Shown: piece by piece, positions 15,551 to 22,784 of the stretch
Layout of the letters: every line of letters begins with the position of its first letter
Position numbering within the stretch: position 1 is the first letter of the stretch
IMG/VR virus record: IMGVR_UViG_3300046694_000196
Location: 62,001-126,000 of that record
Length of the DNA stretch: 64,000 nucleotides
Strand: one strand, 5' to 3'
DNA from: a virus
Notes under the pieces: model-generated
The model's input: the letters and a program-made list of their open reading frames with translations, nothing else
The model's database searches: none
What the model was told of the DNA's origin: nothing
Made by a program: the position numbers and the translations under genes

Positions 15551-16074
15551 CGTTTTTCGGCGACTGTGCGACGCCTTGCAGCACTTATGTTTGCGCGCCA
15601 TTCGTCACTAAATTTTAGGCCTCTTCTTTTCTCAGCGAGAATGGAATAATCCCGGGTTGCATTGTATAATTTTATGCGCTCAGAATTTGACTTAGCTATG
15701 TTAAGTTTACCTTGCTCGGATATAACTGGCTTCTTGTAACTGTCACGCATCTTTTGCTTGGTTTCTTCGGAATGTCTTTTCCCGGCAAATCCTCTAGTTG
15801 TATGACTATCTGGAGATATGTTGTACCACGCTGCGTCGTCAACACAATTATATTGAGAAATGAGTTCTTTCTCTTTCTCGATTAGAAGTTCTTTGGTAGA
15901 GCATTCTATGAGTATGACACGGGAAAAGTTCTCGTTACCATACTTCTTGATGGCTCTCTTGATAGCCTTTCCAGAACCGAGATAGGTTTCCCAATCTCTC
16001 TTACCGTACCGGCACCGGCCTAGGTACCTTTTCTGGTTGACTAAATTTGTAGTAATGTATATAAATCCAAACAT
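15517..16074 (-). CDS. GIY-YIG homing endonuclease (mobile)
   Basis: 185 residues on the minus strand. GFIYITTNLVNQKRYLGRC is the GIY-YIG motif, with an Arg and YLGSGKAIKRAIKKYG typical of phage Seg-type homing enzymes; the C-terminal half (GFAGKRHSEETKQKM, AEKRRGLKFSDEWRANIS) holds NUMOD-like DNA-binding repeats. GC content is clearly lower than the neighbours, and it sits between the two NAD genes in the opposite direction, overlapping the last 34 bases of the first. Its minus-strand leader has AAGGAG and a GATAAATA late box. A recent insertion is likely. Confidence 0.88.
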   Translation of the reverse strand: MFGFIYITTNLVNQKRYLGRCRYGKRDWETYLGSGKAIKRAIKKYGNENFSRVILIECSTKELLIEKEKELISQYNCVDDAAWYNISPDSHTTRGFAGKRHSEETKQKMRDSYKKPVISEQGKLNIAKSNSERIKLYNATRDYSILAEKRRGLKFSDEWRANISAARRRTVAEKRQRLNKSPSIE

Positions 16075-16092
16075 TAGTAGTCTCCTTTCAGA

Positions 16093-16100
16093 TATTTATC
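16093..16100 (-). promoter_or_regulatory. Late-type box for the homing endonuclease
   Basis: On the minus strand this reads GATAAATA, 19 bases upstream of the endonuclease start with AAGGAG in between. It suggests the mobile gene carries its own late-type start. Confidence 0.45.
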
Positions 16101-16148
16101 AGAATGAGACCACTGTGATATCATAACGCTCACAAGAAGGAGTTTCAC

Positions 16149-17591
16149 ATGAGCATCATCAAGCACAACCTCATCCTGCAGTCCGACGCCTACAAGAACT
16201 CGCACCCGTTCATGGTCTCCAAGGACGTCGACGGGCTCACGTCATACATCGAGGCCCGCAAGGGCTGGACGGACGAGCTGGTCTTCTTCGGCCTGCAGGC
16301 GTTCATCCGCGAGTACCTCTCTAAGCCGATCACCGTCGAGGACGTGGCCGAGGCAGCCCGCTACGCGAAGTCCGCCGGCATCCCGTTCCACGGTGACATG
16401 TGGGAGCACGTGGTGTCGCGGCACGGCGGCTTCCTGCCGGTCCTCATCCAGGCGCTCCCGGAAGGCTCGGTAGTCGGACACGGCGTCCCCGTGGTGCAGG
16501 TCACCTCCACCGACGACAAGTACCCCGGCCTGGTCTCGGTCATTGAGACTGCCCTGCTGCGCGCAGTCTGGTACCCGTCTTCGGTGGCTTCCCTCTCGCG
16601 GGCGATCAAGAAGAACATGCAAGCTGCGATCTTGCGGACTTCTGACCTGGCTCCCGACCTGGCCCTGCCGTTCATGCTCAACGACTTCGGCGCCCGAGGC
16701 ACCTCTTCGGGGGAGTCGGCCGCGATCGGCGGGCTCGCTCACCTGGTCAACTTCATGGGCAGCGACACCCTCGAGGCGATAGGCGCTGCGGTGACCTACT
16801 ACGACCACAGCCTCGAGCGAGACGGCCCCGTCCTCCTCTCAGTGCCGGCGACCGAGCACTCGGTGACGACCATCAACGGCGAGGACGGCGAGTGTGACTT
16901 CATCGGGCGGGTCATCGACACGTTCACGGAGCAGGGCTTCCCGATCATCAGCACGGTCGCAGACAGCTACGACATGGACCGGTTCGTGACCGAGTACGTC
17001 GGCGGCGCCCTCAAGGACAAGGTACTGGCACGAGACGGCTGGCTAGTGGTGCGGCCTGACTCCGGCACCCCCTCCGAGGTGGTCCCGCGGGTGCTGGGCC
17101 AGCTCTGGGACTCCTTCGGGGGCACGGTCAACTCCAAGGGCTTCAGGGTCCTCGACCCGCACGTCCGTGTGATCCAGGGAGACGGCGTCAACTACGACAG
17201 CATCAACACCATCCTGTGGGCCGTCGAGCGCGAGGGTTACTCGGCCGAGAACGTGGTCTTCGGCATGGGCGGGCAGCTCCTGCAGGGAGTCATGAGGGAC
17301 GACCACTCCTGGGCCATGAAGACCAACGCCGTGCGACACCGCGGAGACGAGCACTGGAAGGACGTCCAGAAGCGCCCCAAGACAGACATGACGAAGGCGT
17401 CCAAGGCCGGCCGCCAGGCGGTCGTGTACCACGGCGGCGAGTTCCACTCCGTCCGCGAAGAGAACCTGCTCGTCGCGAACGCGGTCGGGCACCACGGGGC
17501 GTACAACTGGCTCGAGGACGTGTGGGACACCGGCGAGACTATCCGGACCACCACTTTCCAGGAAGTCAGGGACCGCGCTGCTCTCACTTAA
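16149..17591 (+). CDS. nadV: Nicotinamide phosphoribosyltransferase
   Basis: 480 residues, the size of bacterial NadV and human NAMPT. Family segments are seen in order: NLILQSDAYKNSHPFM, Y-I-E-A-R-K-G, FFGLQAFIREY, LPFMLNDFGARGTSSGESA (active-site Asp-Phe-Gly-Arg-Arg-like loop), VPATEHSV, ISTVADSYDMDR, VRPDSGTP, VIQGDGVNYDSI and FGMGGQLLQGVMRDD. It makes NMN from nicotinamide and PRPP; the enzyme at 14492 turns NMN into NAD. This pair is the known phage NAD-rebuilding route (KVP40-type; described as an anti-depletion route). GC content matches the phage core. Confidence 0.95.
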   Translation: MSIIKHNLILQSDAYKNSHPFMVSKDVDGLTSYIEARKGWTDELVFFGLQAFIREYLSKPITVEDVAEAARYAKSAGIPFHGDMWEHVVSRHGGFLPVLIQALPEGSVVGHGVPVVQVTSTDDKYPGLVSVIETALLRAVWYPSSVASLSRAIKKNMQAAILRTSDLAPDLALPFMLNDFGARGTSSGESAAIGGLAHLVNFMGSDTLEAIGAAVTYYDHSLERDGPVLLSVPATEHSVTTINGEDGECDFIGRVIDTFTEQGFPIISTVADSYDMDRFVTEYVGGALKDKVLARDGWLVVRPDSGTPSEVVPRVLGQLWDSFGGTVNSKGFRVLDPHVRVIQGDGVNYDSINTILWAVEREGYSAENVVFGMGGQLLQGVMRDDHSWAMKTNAVRHRGDEHWKDVQKRPKTDMTKASKAGRQAVVYHGGEFHSVREENLLVANAVGHHGAYNWLEDVWDTGETIRTTTFQEVRDRAALT

Positions 17592-17649
17592 GCCATTGAG
17601 ATAGTTCTGATATCTCGTGAAACTGGTGAACGGATCACGAAAGAAGAGC

Positions 17650-17688
17650 GGGGGCCGATAGATTATCAGTCCTCGCGTTTTCGTTGAG
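17650..17688 (+). terminator. Possible terminator after NAMPT
   Basis: GCGGGG pairs with CCTCGC around an inner GATA/TATC hairpin, followed by GTTTTC. It lies 60 bases after the NAMPT stop in a gene-free 225-base gap. Weak T-run, so moderate confidence. Confidence 0.4.
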
Positions 17689-17759
17689 AATTGCCTCTCC
17701 AGGCCATTGAGAACGTTACGCGATTTCTTTGAAAATCTCAAGAGTTCATCACTTTGACG

Positions 17760-17788
17760 TTTACAAGGCATTCTCGACTTGATATACT
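17760..17788 (+). promoter_or_regulatory. Promoter with duplicated leader
   Basis: TTTACA (17760-17765), 17-base spacer, TATACT (17783-17788). The leader 17793-17811 is identical to that at 63728-63746 before another small gene. Confidence 0.6.
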
Positions 17789-17816
17789 GTTCTTGATCAA
17801 CGGAAAGGATCGAGAA

Positions 17817-18149
17817 ATGGAAAAGGTAGAAATCCTGGTAGAAGCCTACAACGACGATGAGCGGCACTGGAGCGGCGACTACGTCGCAAGGGTCATCTTG
17901 CTTGATGTCAATGAAGACGGTTCTAAGACCATCCGTGACATCCTAGAGATGGTCATGGACAGCGAGCTCAAGAACGCCCGCCGCGTCGCCGGCATCGCGC
18001 TCGGCCATACAGACGACAGGGAAGTAGTCATCTTGGGTGACTACGACTTCGGAAAGAAGAGCGCCCTGGTCTCACGCCTCGACGAGGCGGTCAAGCAGAC
18101 CGTCGCCGCCCGCAAGGTAAAGGACGCTCTCGATGCGGCTGCTAACTAA
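17817..18149 (+). CDS. Hypothetical protein (110 aa)
   Basis: ATG at 17817 after GGAAAGGA. 110 residues, MEKVEILVEAYNDDERHW..., mixed alpha/beta with an Ala/Lys-rich C-terminal helix (VAARKVKDALDAAAN). No family recognised. Ends inside the next gene by 17 bases. Confidence 0.5.
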   Translation: MEKVEILVEAYNDDERHWSGDYVARVILLDVNEDGSKTIRDILEMVMDSELKNARRVAGIALGHTDDREVVILGDYDFGKKSALVSRLDEAVKQTVAARKVKDALDAAAN

Positions 18150-18420
18150 GGGCGAGGCCCTGAACTACGCCTGCCGCGTCCTGTCACTGGACCACGGTTT
18201 CTTCAGGATAGCGGGGAAGCACTCGACGTCCCTCTACTACACGAGGCGAGGGACGTCGCACAAGATACGCATCTCGGACCACGTAGACCCCTTCCGGAAC
18301 GACGACGTGCGGGCCGAGGTCATCATAGGCGACTCGACGATCGAGGCCGACGTGAAGTACCGCGTGGCGAAGGCCGTGGCCGAGTTCGCGGTCCGAGACA
18401 GGAACAGGGTGACTCGATGA
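18133..18420 (+). CDS. Hypothetical protein (95 aa)
   Basis: 95 residues overlapping the previous gene. Basic, with SLYYTRRGTSHKIRISDH in the middle, then acidic beta-like segments. No family recognised. Stop overlaps the next ATG. Confidence 0.5.
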   Translation: MRLLTKGEALNYACRVLSLDHGFFRIAGKHSTSLYYTRRGTSHKIRISDHVDPFRNDDVRAEVIIGDSTIEADVKYRVAKAVAEFAVRDRNRVTR

Positions 18421-18569
18421 AGAAGCTGAAGGATTTCTGGGTGAAGTACGACTTTTGGGTGATGTACCCCTTCGCGTGCGCCGCTGCTTTCGCCATCACT
18501 TACGGCTTCGCCCTGCTTGGGGAGCCTCGCTCTCTGTGGGTGATGCGTCTCCTGGGACTGCTGTCATGA
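18417..18569 (+). CDS. Small membrane protein (50 aa)
   Basis: ATG at 18417 overlaps the previous stop. Residues ~15-34 form one hydrophobic helix (MYPFACAAAFAITYGFALLG); the N-terminus is lysine rich (MKKLKDFWVKY). Coupled by ATGA overlaps to both neighbours. Role unknown. Confidence 0.5.
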   Translation: MKKLKDFWVKYDFWVMYPFACAAAFAITYGFALLGEPRSLWVMRLLGLLS

Positions 18570-18943
18570 GTGACTACGCGAGAGACGACTCGTTCGATTG
18601 CTTCGACCTGGTCTGGGACGCGGAGTACTCCGCGTGGGACCTCGTCCACCAGTCTACGGGCCAGCACTACTTTCCCGGAGAACTGCTGTTCCTGTTCACC
18701 GACTGCGCGGACTACGACTTCCTGCGCTTCCGTAAGAATTCCGCCGACTACGCGTTCAACGAGATGGGCGGCGAGTTCTACCGTGCGTGGCTCGTCAAGA
18801 TGCACGCCGCCTACGTGCTGTGGTTCGCGGAGACCAGACGCGTGGAGTACCTCGAACAGAACCCCGGCAAGGGGAAACAGGCCGAGAGGGCCTACGCGGA
18901 AGCGATGGCCGAGGCCGAGAATTTCTACAGGAGGATGAAGTGA
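18566..18943 (+). CDS. Hypothetical acidic/aromatic protein (125 aa)
   Basis: ATG 18566 overlaps the previous stop. 125 residues rich in Asp, Phe, Tyr and Trp in the first half (FDCFDLVWDAEYSAWDLV), then a long helix with Ala/Glu at the end. No family recognised. The end overlaps the GTG start of the peptidyl-tRNA hydrolase. Confidence 0.5.
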   Translation: MSDYARDDSFDCFDLVWDAEYSAWDLVHQSTGQHYFPGELLFLFTDCADYDFLRFRKNSADYAFNEMGGEFYRAWLVKMHAAYVLWFAETRRVEYLEQNPGKGKQAERAYAEAMAEAENFYRRMK

Positions 18944-19374
18944 CAGAACCCAAGAGACCCGGAGGGGACGCGGTCCTCTTCATCGTCATGAGGACGGACC
19001 TGAAGTCAATGGTTCCGGGCAAGGCCATCGCGCAGGGCTCACACGCCGCCAACGCGGCCGCTAAGCACGCCGAGGCCTCCGCGCCCGAGCTCTACCGTGC
19101 GTGGTCGACGTCCACCATGCAGCACTTCGGGACGGTCCTCGTGCTCGACGGCGGCAAGAGCATCGACGCGATCGAGGACCTCGTCGCGGAGGCCTCTGCC
19201 ATGTCCGCAGTCCGCGGCCAGGAAGCGGTCACGGGCATGGTCTTCGACCCGACCTACCCCGTCCGAGACGGCGAGGCGACGCACTACGTCCCGGTCACGA
19301 CCTGTGCCTACCTCATGTGCTACAGGGACAGCGAGGCGCACAAGGTCATCAAGCAACTGAAGCTTCACCCATGA
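18940..19374 (+). CDS. Peptidyl-tRNA hydrolase, Pth2 type
   Basis: 144 residues with a GTG start overlapping the previous stop. AVLFIVMRTDLKSMVPGKAIAQGSHAANAA is the archaeal/eukaryotic Pth2 signature (D-L-K, G-K, A-x-Q-x-S-H-A), and THYVPVTTCAYLMCYRD follows with the second conserved strand. Pth2 frees tRNA from stalled peptidyl-tRNA. In a phage with about 40 tRNA-like genes this could protect its tRNA pool; that link is inferred. Sequence between residues 60 and 110 is less conserved. Confidence 0.78.
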   Translation: MTEPKRPGGDAVLFIVMRTDLKSMVPGKAIAQGSHAANAAAKHAEASAPELYRAWSTSTMQHFGTVLVLDGGKSIDAIEDLVAEASAMSAVRGQEAVTGMVFDPTYPVRDGEATHYVPVTTCAYLMCYRDSEAHKVIKQLKLHP

Positions 19375-19556
19375 GCATAGTGCAGTTTCTCGACAGGGGC
19401 TGGGAGGTCTACGACGAGGGCGTCCGGGTCACAGACATGCTCTGGGAGGCCGTCTTCGAGGAGGAGTCCCCATTCGAGGTCTACAGCAAGAGCCAGTGCG
19501 AGATGCTGGTGAAGTTCGTGCAGGACAACGACATCGACTACGCGAGGGTAGCATGA
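19371..19556 (+). CDS. Small hypothetical protein (61 aa)
   Basis: ATG 19371 overlaps the previous stop. 61 acidic residues (FLDRGWEVYDEGVRVTD ... MLVKFVQDNDIDYARVA). No family recognised. Confidence 0.45.
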   Translation: MSIVQFLDRGWEVYDEGVRVTDMLWEAVFEEESPFEVYSKSQCEMLVKFVQDNDIDYARVA

Positions 19557-19771
19557 AGGTAACAGATGTAGTAGGGAAAGACAAGGTATGCCGGTTCTCA
19601 CACTTCGTGAACAGCGAGCTGTGGTACGAGGCCGAGAACGGTTTCCTGTTCCCCGTGACCACTTACGACGCCGGGACGGCTCGCTTCAACGCCGAAGAGA
19701 AGAGCGTCCTGCTCATGCGGTGGGTCCGACAGCACCTCAAGAAAATCGAGGAAGCCCGTGAAGAAGTTTGA
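19553..19771 (+). CDS. Small hypothetical protein (72 aa)
   Basis: ATG 19553 overlaps the previous stop. 72 residues with aromatic beta-like segments and a C-terminal charged helix (MRWVRQHLKKIEEAREEV). No family recognised; overlaps the RNase H-like gene by 14 bases. Confidence 0.45.
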   Translation: MKVTDVVGKDKVCRFSHFVNSELWYEAENGFLFPVTTYDAGTARFNAEEKSVLLMRWVRQHLKKIEEAREEV

Positions 19772-20258
19772 CATAGACGAGGTCCGCGCCTTCATCGCGA
19801 AGCAGTCGCGCTCGACCAAGATATACATAGGGTGTGACTCCTACCGCTTCAAGCGGGAGGGCGTGTGGCACGCGCGGTACACGACCGTCTGCATCGTGCA
19901 CATCAACGGCAAGAACGGTTGCGCCATCTTCGGTGACATCGACACCGAGCGTGACTATGACCAGAAGAAGAACGCACCGCGCATGAGGATGATGAACGAG
20001 GTCTACCGTTCTGTCGGCATGTACCTGAAGCTCGCAGAGGTCATCGGAGACCGCGAGATGGAGCTCCACGTCGACATCAACCCCTCGAAGCTGCACGGCT
20101 CCAACGTGGCGTACGCCGAGGCCGCCGGGTACATCCGGGGCGTCACGGGCGTCACGCCTAAGTTCAAGCCTGAAGCATTGGCGTCGTCGTTCGGCGCGGA
20201 CCACTTCCGCACCTACGGCGGCAAGAAAGAGAAGGCCAAGGAGGCCGAGTTGTCATGA
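19758..20258 (+). CDS. RNase H-fold protein, DUF458/YkuK-like
   Basis: 166 residues, GTG start. KIYIGCDSYRF carries the first-strand aspartate of an RNase H fold, followed by HARYTTVCIVHINGKNGCAIF (beta hairpin), LHVDINPSKLHGSN (second Asp) and the late helix AAGYIRGVTG with an Asp in SFGADHF. This matches the DUF458 family (B. subtilis YkuK), predicted RNase H-like nucleases of unknown target. In this RNA-rich phage a role in RNA processing is possible. Confidence 0.7.
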   Translation: MKKFDIDEVRAFIAKQSRSTKIYIGCDSYRFKREGVWHARYTTVCIVHINGKNGCAIFGDIDTERDYDQKKNAPRMRMMNEVYRSVGMYLKLAEVIGDREMELHVDINPSKLHGSNVAYAEAAGYIRGVTGVTPKFKPEALASSFGADHFRTYGGKKEKAKEAELS

Positions 20259-20479
20259 GCGCTGCGGCCTGGTACCTGATACTCAACCTGGGCTCGGTCT
20301 CGTCTGCAGTGATCGTGCCGCAGACGTACCCTGACGAAGACACGTGCCGGAGAGCGGCCATCATCGCTGTAGAGCGCTACAACACATCCACGAACACTGA
20401 CTCGATGTCGTACGTGAAGTACGCGTGCATACCCAACGCGGAGGCCGTCAAGAAAGAAATCGAGGACCTCCCGGAATAG
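20255..20479 (+). CDS. Small Cys-containing protein, family of three
   Basis: 74 residues with a hydrophobic N-terminus (AAAWYLILNLGSVSSAVIV) and a DTCRRAAIIAVERY segment, then YACIPNAEA. Similar architecture, a hydrophobic start, a Cys followed by a helix, then a second Cys, is seen in the genes at 33802 and 45088, so these look like one small family, perhaps membrane or periplasmic. Function unknown. Stop lies just before the tRNA promoter. Confidence 0.5.
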   Translation: MSAAAWYLILNLGSVSSAVIVPQTYPDEDTCRRAAIIAVERYNTSTNTDSMSYVKYACIPNAEAVKKEIEDLPE

Positions 20480-20483
20480 ACGG

Positions 20484-20514
20484 TTGACAAACCGGTCGGA
20501 TCGTGGTATAAATA
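20484..20514 (+). promoter_or_regulatory. Dual early/late promoter of the first RNA array
   Basis: TTGACA (20484-20489) and TATAAA (20507-20512) with a 17-base spacer; the -10 is part of TATAAATA (20507-20514), the T4 late box. The same combination precedes tRNA arrays at 52308 and 59837, so these RNAs may be made in both phases. Confidence 0.7.
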
Positions 20515-20518
20515 TCAC

Positions 20519-20837
20519 ACGATCAAGCGGGAAGCCGCTTGTCAACGAGAAATGACTCTCGACGCAGGTAGCCACAGGAAATATTATAGTGGTGAGGGGC
20601 GCCGGGAACGTACGCAGGGCCCGTCCTGGTACCGGAGACGTCCGGTCGCACAAACCAGGCATTTCTCGACTCTATACGCCTGCAGACCTCTCCGGACAGG
20701 AGAGTAGCTAACTCCGGGTCTAAGTGAAGCAAGAGACAACGCGTCATGTCTGGGTTCTACTCCCAGATGCTGATAACAGCGCGGCGCCATGCTGCCTTGT
20801 CTCCCTAGAACACGACGGTCTGCAGGCGTATAGAGTC
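20519..20837 (+). ncRNA. Large multi-domain structured RNA ending at a tRNA
   Basis: About 320 nt with no credible gene. Hand folding: a 7-bp hairpin CAAGCGG/CCGCTTG (20524-20541); domain 1 closed by a perfect 9-bp helix (20546-20554 with 20660-20668), holding CCTGGT/ACCAGG around an ACCGG/CCGGT hairpin; domain 2 closed by a perfect 21-bp helix (20668-20688 with 20817-20837), holding a TCTCC/GGAGA hairpin, a 7-bp helix GAGACAA/TTGTCTC (20733-20739 with 20797-20803), and inside it TCTGGG-TTCTACT-CCCAGA, a T-arm-sized hairpin with 7-nt loop. It stops 2 bases before a tRNA gene, so RNase P would free its 3' end. Not RNase P RNA or tmRNA by motif; function unknown. Confidence 0.7.
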
Positions 20838-20839
20838 AA

Positions 20840-20921
20840 GCACCCTTATCGTCCCCGCCTTCTAAGCGGTCGTTAACGACGTAGACGGAGTAGGCTGGTT
20901 CGAGTCCAGCAGGGTGCTCCA
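20840..20921 (+). tRNA. tRNA-Arg(TCT)-like, rearranged D-arm
   Basis: Acceptor GCACCCT/AGGGTGC, encoded CCA, T-arm GCTGG-TTCGAGT-CCAGC. A hairpin with loop CTTCTAA gives anticodon TCT, but only 7 nt separate it from the acceptor. The segment CGTC there pairs with GACG after the anticodon arm, so the arm lies inside the D-stem. Same layout as 22785, 22868 and 61203. Confidence 0.65.
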
Positions 20922-20924
20922 CTA

Positions 20925-21030
20925 TTTCCGCTGGTGAGACTGCCGCGTACGGGCAAGTCACCGGTCTCGGGGCATAGAGGCCGGCTGCAGAGGCAGTCGC
21001 TGGTGCGAGTCCAGCCCGTTAAGGAAACCA
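20925..21030 (+). ncRNA. tRNA-like RNA with T-loop TGCGAGT and CCA end
   Basis: A 5-bp end helix TTTCC/GGAAA with an encoded CCA tail, GGTGA/TCACC, GGTCTC/GAGGCC, and GGCTGC-AGAG-GCAGTC hairpins, and a T-arm-like GCTGG-TGCGAGT-CCAGC in which T55 is G. No anticodon-like loop with T33 is seen. It is about 106 nt, longer than a tRNA, and could be a Y-RNA-like or decoy RNA. Confidence 0.5.
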
Positions 21031-21112
21031 TTTCTGATCGTGACGGGGAGCGCGCTAACGCCCTCGTCGCCTTTGCGCAGCAGGTCGCGGACTCCTTTAG
21101 CGGGGAGCCCTA
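21031..21112 (+). other. Structured spacer between tRNA-like genes
   Basis: 82 bases with a GACG-GGG/CCC-CGTC hairpin and a GC-rich second half. No CCA end and no T-loop. Probably part of the transcript that is trimmed away. Confidence 0.35.
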
Positions 21113-21190
21113 GACCTGAGTCGGAATCGTCCAACTTGGATAGGACACTGCCGTCTAGGTGGAAACCAGGTTCAAATCCTGACCGACGTC
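21113..21190 (+). tRNA. Divergent tRNA, anticodon uncertain (TCT or CTA), no CCA
   Basis: GTCGG/CCGAC acceptor core with a mismatch, D-arm GTCC-AACTTGGATA-GGAC, and T-arm AGG-TTCAAAT-CCT with near-normal T-loop. The middle arm reads CTGC-CGTCTAG-GTGG, so the triplet could be TCT, or CTA if the loop shifts by one. CTA would read amber codons. No CCA is encoded. Weak support. Confidence 0.4.
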
Positions 21191-21201
21191 TGCAACAATT
21201 C

Positions 21202-21283
21202 GCGGCTGTGGTGTAACGGTAGCCACGCAAGGTCGAGAGCCTTGTTCTTCGGAGTGAGAGTTCGAGTCTCTCCAGCCGCACCA
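21202..21283 (+). tRNA. tRNA-Leu(GAG), C33
   Basis: Acceptor GCGGCTG/CAGCCGC, A-CCA encoded, T-arm GAGAG-TTCGAGT-CTCTC. Anticodon arm CAAGG-TCGAGAG-CCTTG places GAG with C instead of the nearly universal T at position 33. The variable region (TTCTTCGGAGT) forms a tiny UUCG hairpin, fitting a class II Leu tRNA. Confidence 0.7.
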
Positions 21284-21288
21284 AGTTT

Positions 21289-21375
21289 GATCGTGTCACC
21301 TTAGCGGCGATAGGTTCCGGCTCTTAACCGGATGATGAAAGTCCACCGTGGGTTCGAGTCCCACCGCGATCACCA
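21289..21375 (+). tRNA. tRNA-Lys(CTT)
   Basis: Acceptor GATCGTG/CGCGATC, A-CCA encoded, anticodon arm TCCGG-CTCTTAA-CCGGA, T-arm GTGGG-TTCGAGT-CCCAC. The variable region is 15 nt, long for a Lys tRNA. Confidence 0.8.
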
Positions 21376-21398
21376 AATCCCTACACAATGGAGAAATC

Positions 21399-21920
21399 AT
21401 GACCACGAACTGGAATTCACCGATCGCTGAAGTGAACCCGACCGAGGGCAGGAAAGACTTCCTCCTGAACATCGGCGACGTGGTGCTGTACAACTACCTC
21501 GGGTACAAGCGGTACGACTCGTTCGACAAGTCGCGGTCCCTCGAAGTCATCGAGGTGTCTACGGGCCCCACGGGGAACGTCATCTTCCGCGGAAAGCAAC
21601 AGAAGAACGTCCGGTACAACACGAACGGCACAGCTCCAGCCGGGTGGCTCGAGACGCCGTTCCTGTCTTCGAAGTACTTCCGAGTGGTCACTCCCGCAGT
21701 GCCCGTAGAGTCGTTGAAGGGCTCACCTCAGCCCCTCCCGGTCGACACCCTGATCGTCGACGCGACCACCCTGAAGGTGCTGAAGGCCTGCAACAACATC
21801 AACCAGAAGAGTGAAGTCGAGGCCATCCTCCGCAGGGACATGAACCAGAAGCTGTTCGTGTTCGCGCGAGTCGCAGAAGTGTCGGTCGGCGAGCTGCCCG
21901 TGAAGTGGGACTGGAAATGA
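21399..21920 (+). CDS. Hypothetical protein (173 aa)
   Basis: ATG 21399 after GGAGAAATC, directly behind the Lys tRNA, so it shares the tRNA transcript. 173 residues, beta-rich first half (DVVLYNYLGYKRYDSFDKSRSLEVIEV) and a C-terminal helical segment with VEAILRRDMNQKLFVFARV. No signal peptide and no family recognised. Overlaps the next gene by four bases. Confidence 0.5.
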   Translation: MTTNWNSPIAEVNPTEGRKDFLLNIGDVVLYNYLGYKRYDSFDKSRSLEVIEVSTGPTGNVIFRGKQQKNVRYNTNGTAPAGWLETPFLSSKYFRVVTPAVPVESLKGSPQPLPVDTLIVDATTLKVLKACNNINQKSEVEAILRRDMNQKLFVFARVAEVSVGELPVKWDWK

Positions 21921-22156
21921 GCCTCTTCCTCATACGTGACGTGCTGTCCGGGGAGTACCTGGACCAGAACACCGTCATGTTCGTGGCGGACCCTGAGAAG
22001 GCCCGCGCGAAGTTCAACTCTCGCCAAGCCGCCGAGAAGAAGATCGCGTTCGTAGTCAAGGAGAACACACGGTTCAACAGGTACTACGACTACGAGCGAA
22101 ACCCGGTGCAGTTCGAGCCCGTAGAATTCAGACTGGTGGAGGTGACTCATGAGTGA
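21917..22156 (+). CDS. Small hypothetical protein (79 aa)
   Basis: ATG 21917 overlaps the previous stop. 79 residues, MSLFLIRDVLSGEYL..., with a basic middle (KARAKFNSRQAAEKKIAFVVKEN). Ends within the YqeY-like gene by 8 bases. No family recognised. Confidence 0.45.
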   Translation: MSLFLIRDVLSGEYLDQNTVMFVADPEKARAKFNSRQAAEKKIAFVVKENTRFNRYYDYERNPVQFEPVEFRLVEVTHE

Positions 22157-22568
22157 GCTGCTCAAGACTATCAAGGCCGACTTCCTGGCAGCGCGCAAGG
22201 CGCGAGAAGCCTCGACCGCCTCTTTCCTCTCGGGGCTCGTGGGCACTATCGAGCAGGAGTTCGCGGGGAGAGCCACGGGCGACGCGACCGACGAGAAAGT
22301 CATCGCGGTCATCAAGCAGTTCCTCAAGAAGAACGAGGCGCTGCTGGCCATCGAGAACCTGCCGCAAAACGCGATCGACATGGTTGAGTTCGAGACCAGG
22401 ATCATCGAGAAGTACCTGCCGGTCCAGATGACCGAGGACAAGATACGCGAGGTCTTTACTGAGCTCGACGCGTCCAACCTGGGCCTCATGATGAAGCACC
22501 TCAAGGAGAACTTCGCGGGTCTCTACGACGGAGCACTGGCGTCGAAGGTCGCAAGGGAGTTCCTGTGA
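22149..22568 (+). CDS. YqeY/GatB-like domain protein
   Basis: 139 residues, close to free-standing YqeY (about 147). The N-terminal helical pair (LLKTIKADFLAARKAREASTASFLSGLVG) and the later VIKQFLKKNEALLAIENLP ... EKYLPVQMTEDKI match the two-domain YqeY fold, homologous to the tail of GatB that holds tRNA during amidation. The stand-alone protein probably binds tRNA or an aminoacyl-tRNA complex; its exact role is unknown. It sits between tRNA genes here, which fits a tRNA-linked role. Confidence 0.75.
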   Translation: MSELLKTIKADFLAARKAREASTASFLSGLVGTIEQEFAGRATGDATDEKVIAVIKQFLKKNEALLAIENLPQNAIDMVEFETRIIEKYLPVQMTEDKIREVFTELDASNLGLMMKHLKENFAGLYDGALASKVAREFL

Positions 22569-22750
22569 AAGACACGTGGTTCACTATGAGGCCCGTGGGC
22601 GACGTCTTCATCGTCGAGTCACACGTCAGAAAGTTCTCGGCATTCGAGAAATGTGAGACGACTTACAAGAACTACGTCGGTACTTTCGCGAACAGGCTAG
22701 AAGCAGCCGAGGCTATAGACGCAGTGAAGAAACGCCTCGGCATCGGTTGA
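22565..22750 (+). CDS. Small hypothetical protein (61 aa)
   Basis: GTG 22565 overlaps the YqeY stop. 61 residues, MKDTWFTMRPVGDVFIVESH..., mixed beta and a C-terminal helix (NRLEAAEAIDAVKKRLGIG). No family recognised. Confidence 0.45.
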   Translation: MKDTWFTMRPVGDVFIVESHVRKFSAFEKCETTYKNYVGTFANRLEAAEAIDAVKKRLGIG

Positions 22751-22773
22751 CGTCTCGGTGCTTTCTCGATAAA
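22747..22773 (+). promoter_or_regulatory. Possible promoter before the Arg tRNA pair
   Basis: TTGACG (22747-22752) and GATAAA (22768-22773), spacer 15. GATAAATA also resembles a late box. Both Arg tRNA-like genes follow within 12 bases. Confidence 0.4.
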
Positions 22774-22784
22774 TAAATTTCTAT

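Noticed and set aside
15517-16074. Group I intron around the GIY-YIG gene
   Set aside because: The gene is free-standing between two intact genes on the opposite strand; no split reading frame or intron core.
16242-16808. Long minus-strand open frames inside NAMPT and other GC-rich genes
   Set aside because: Such frames appear opposite most GC-rich genes because of codon bias; none has a ribosome site or known motif.
20519-20837. RNase P RNA or tmRNA for the large structured RNA
   Set aside because: The conserved P4 core motifs of RNase P and the tRNA-Ala half plus tag frame of tmRNA are not seen.
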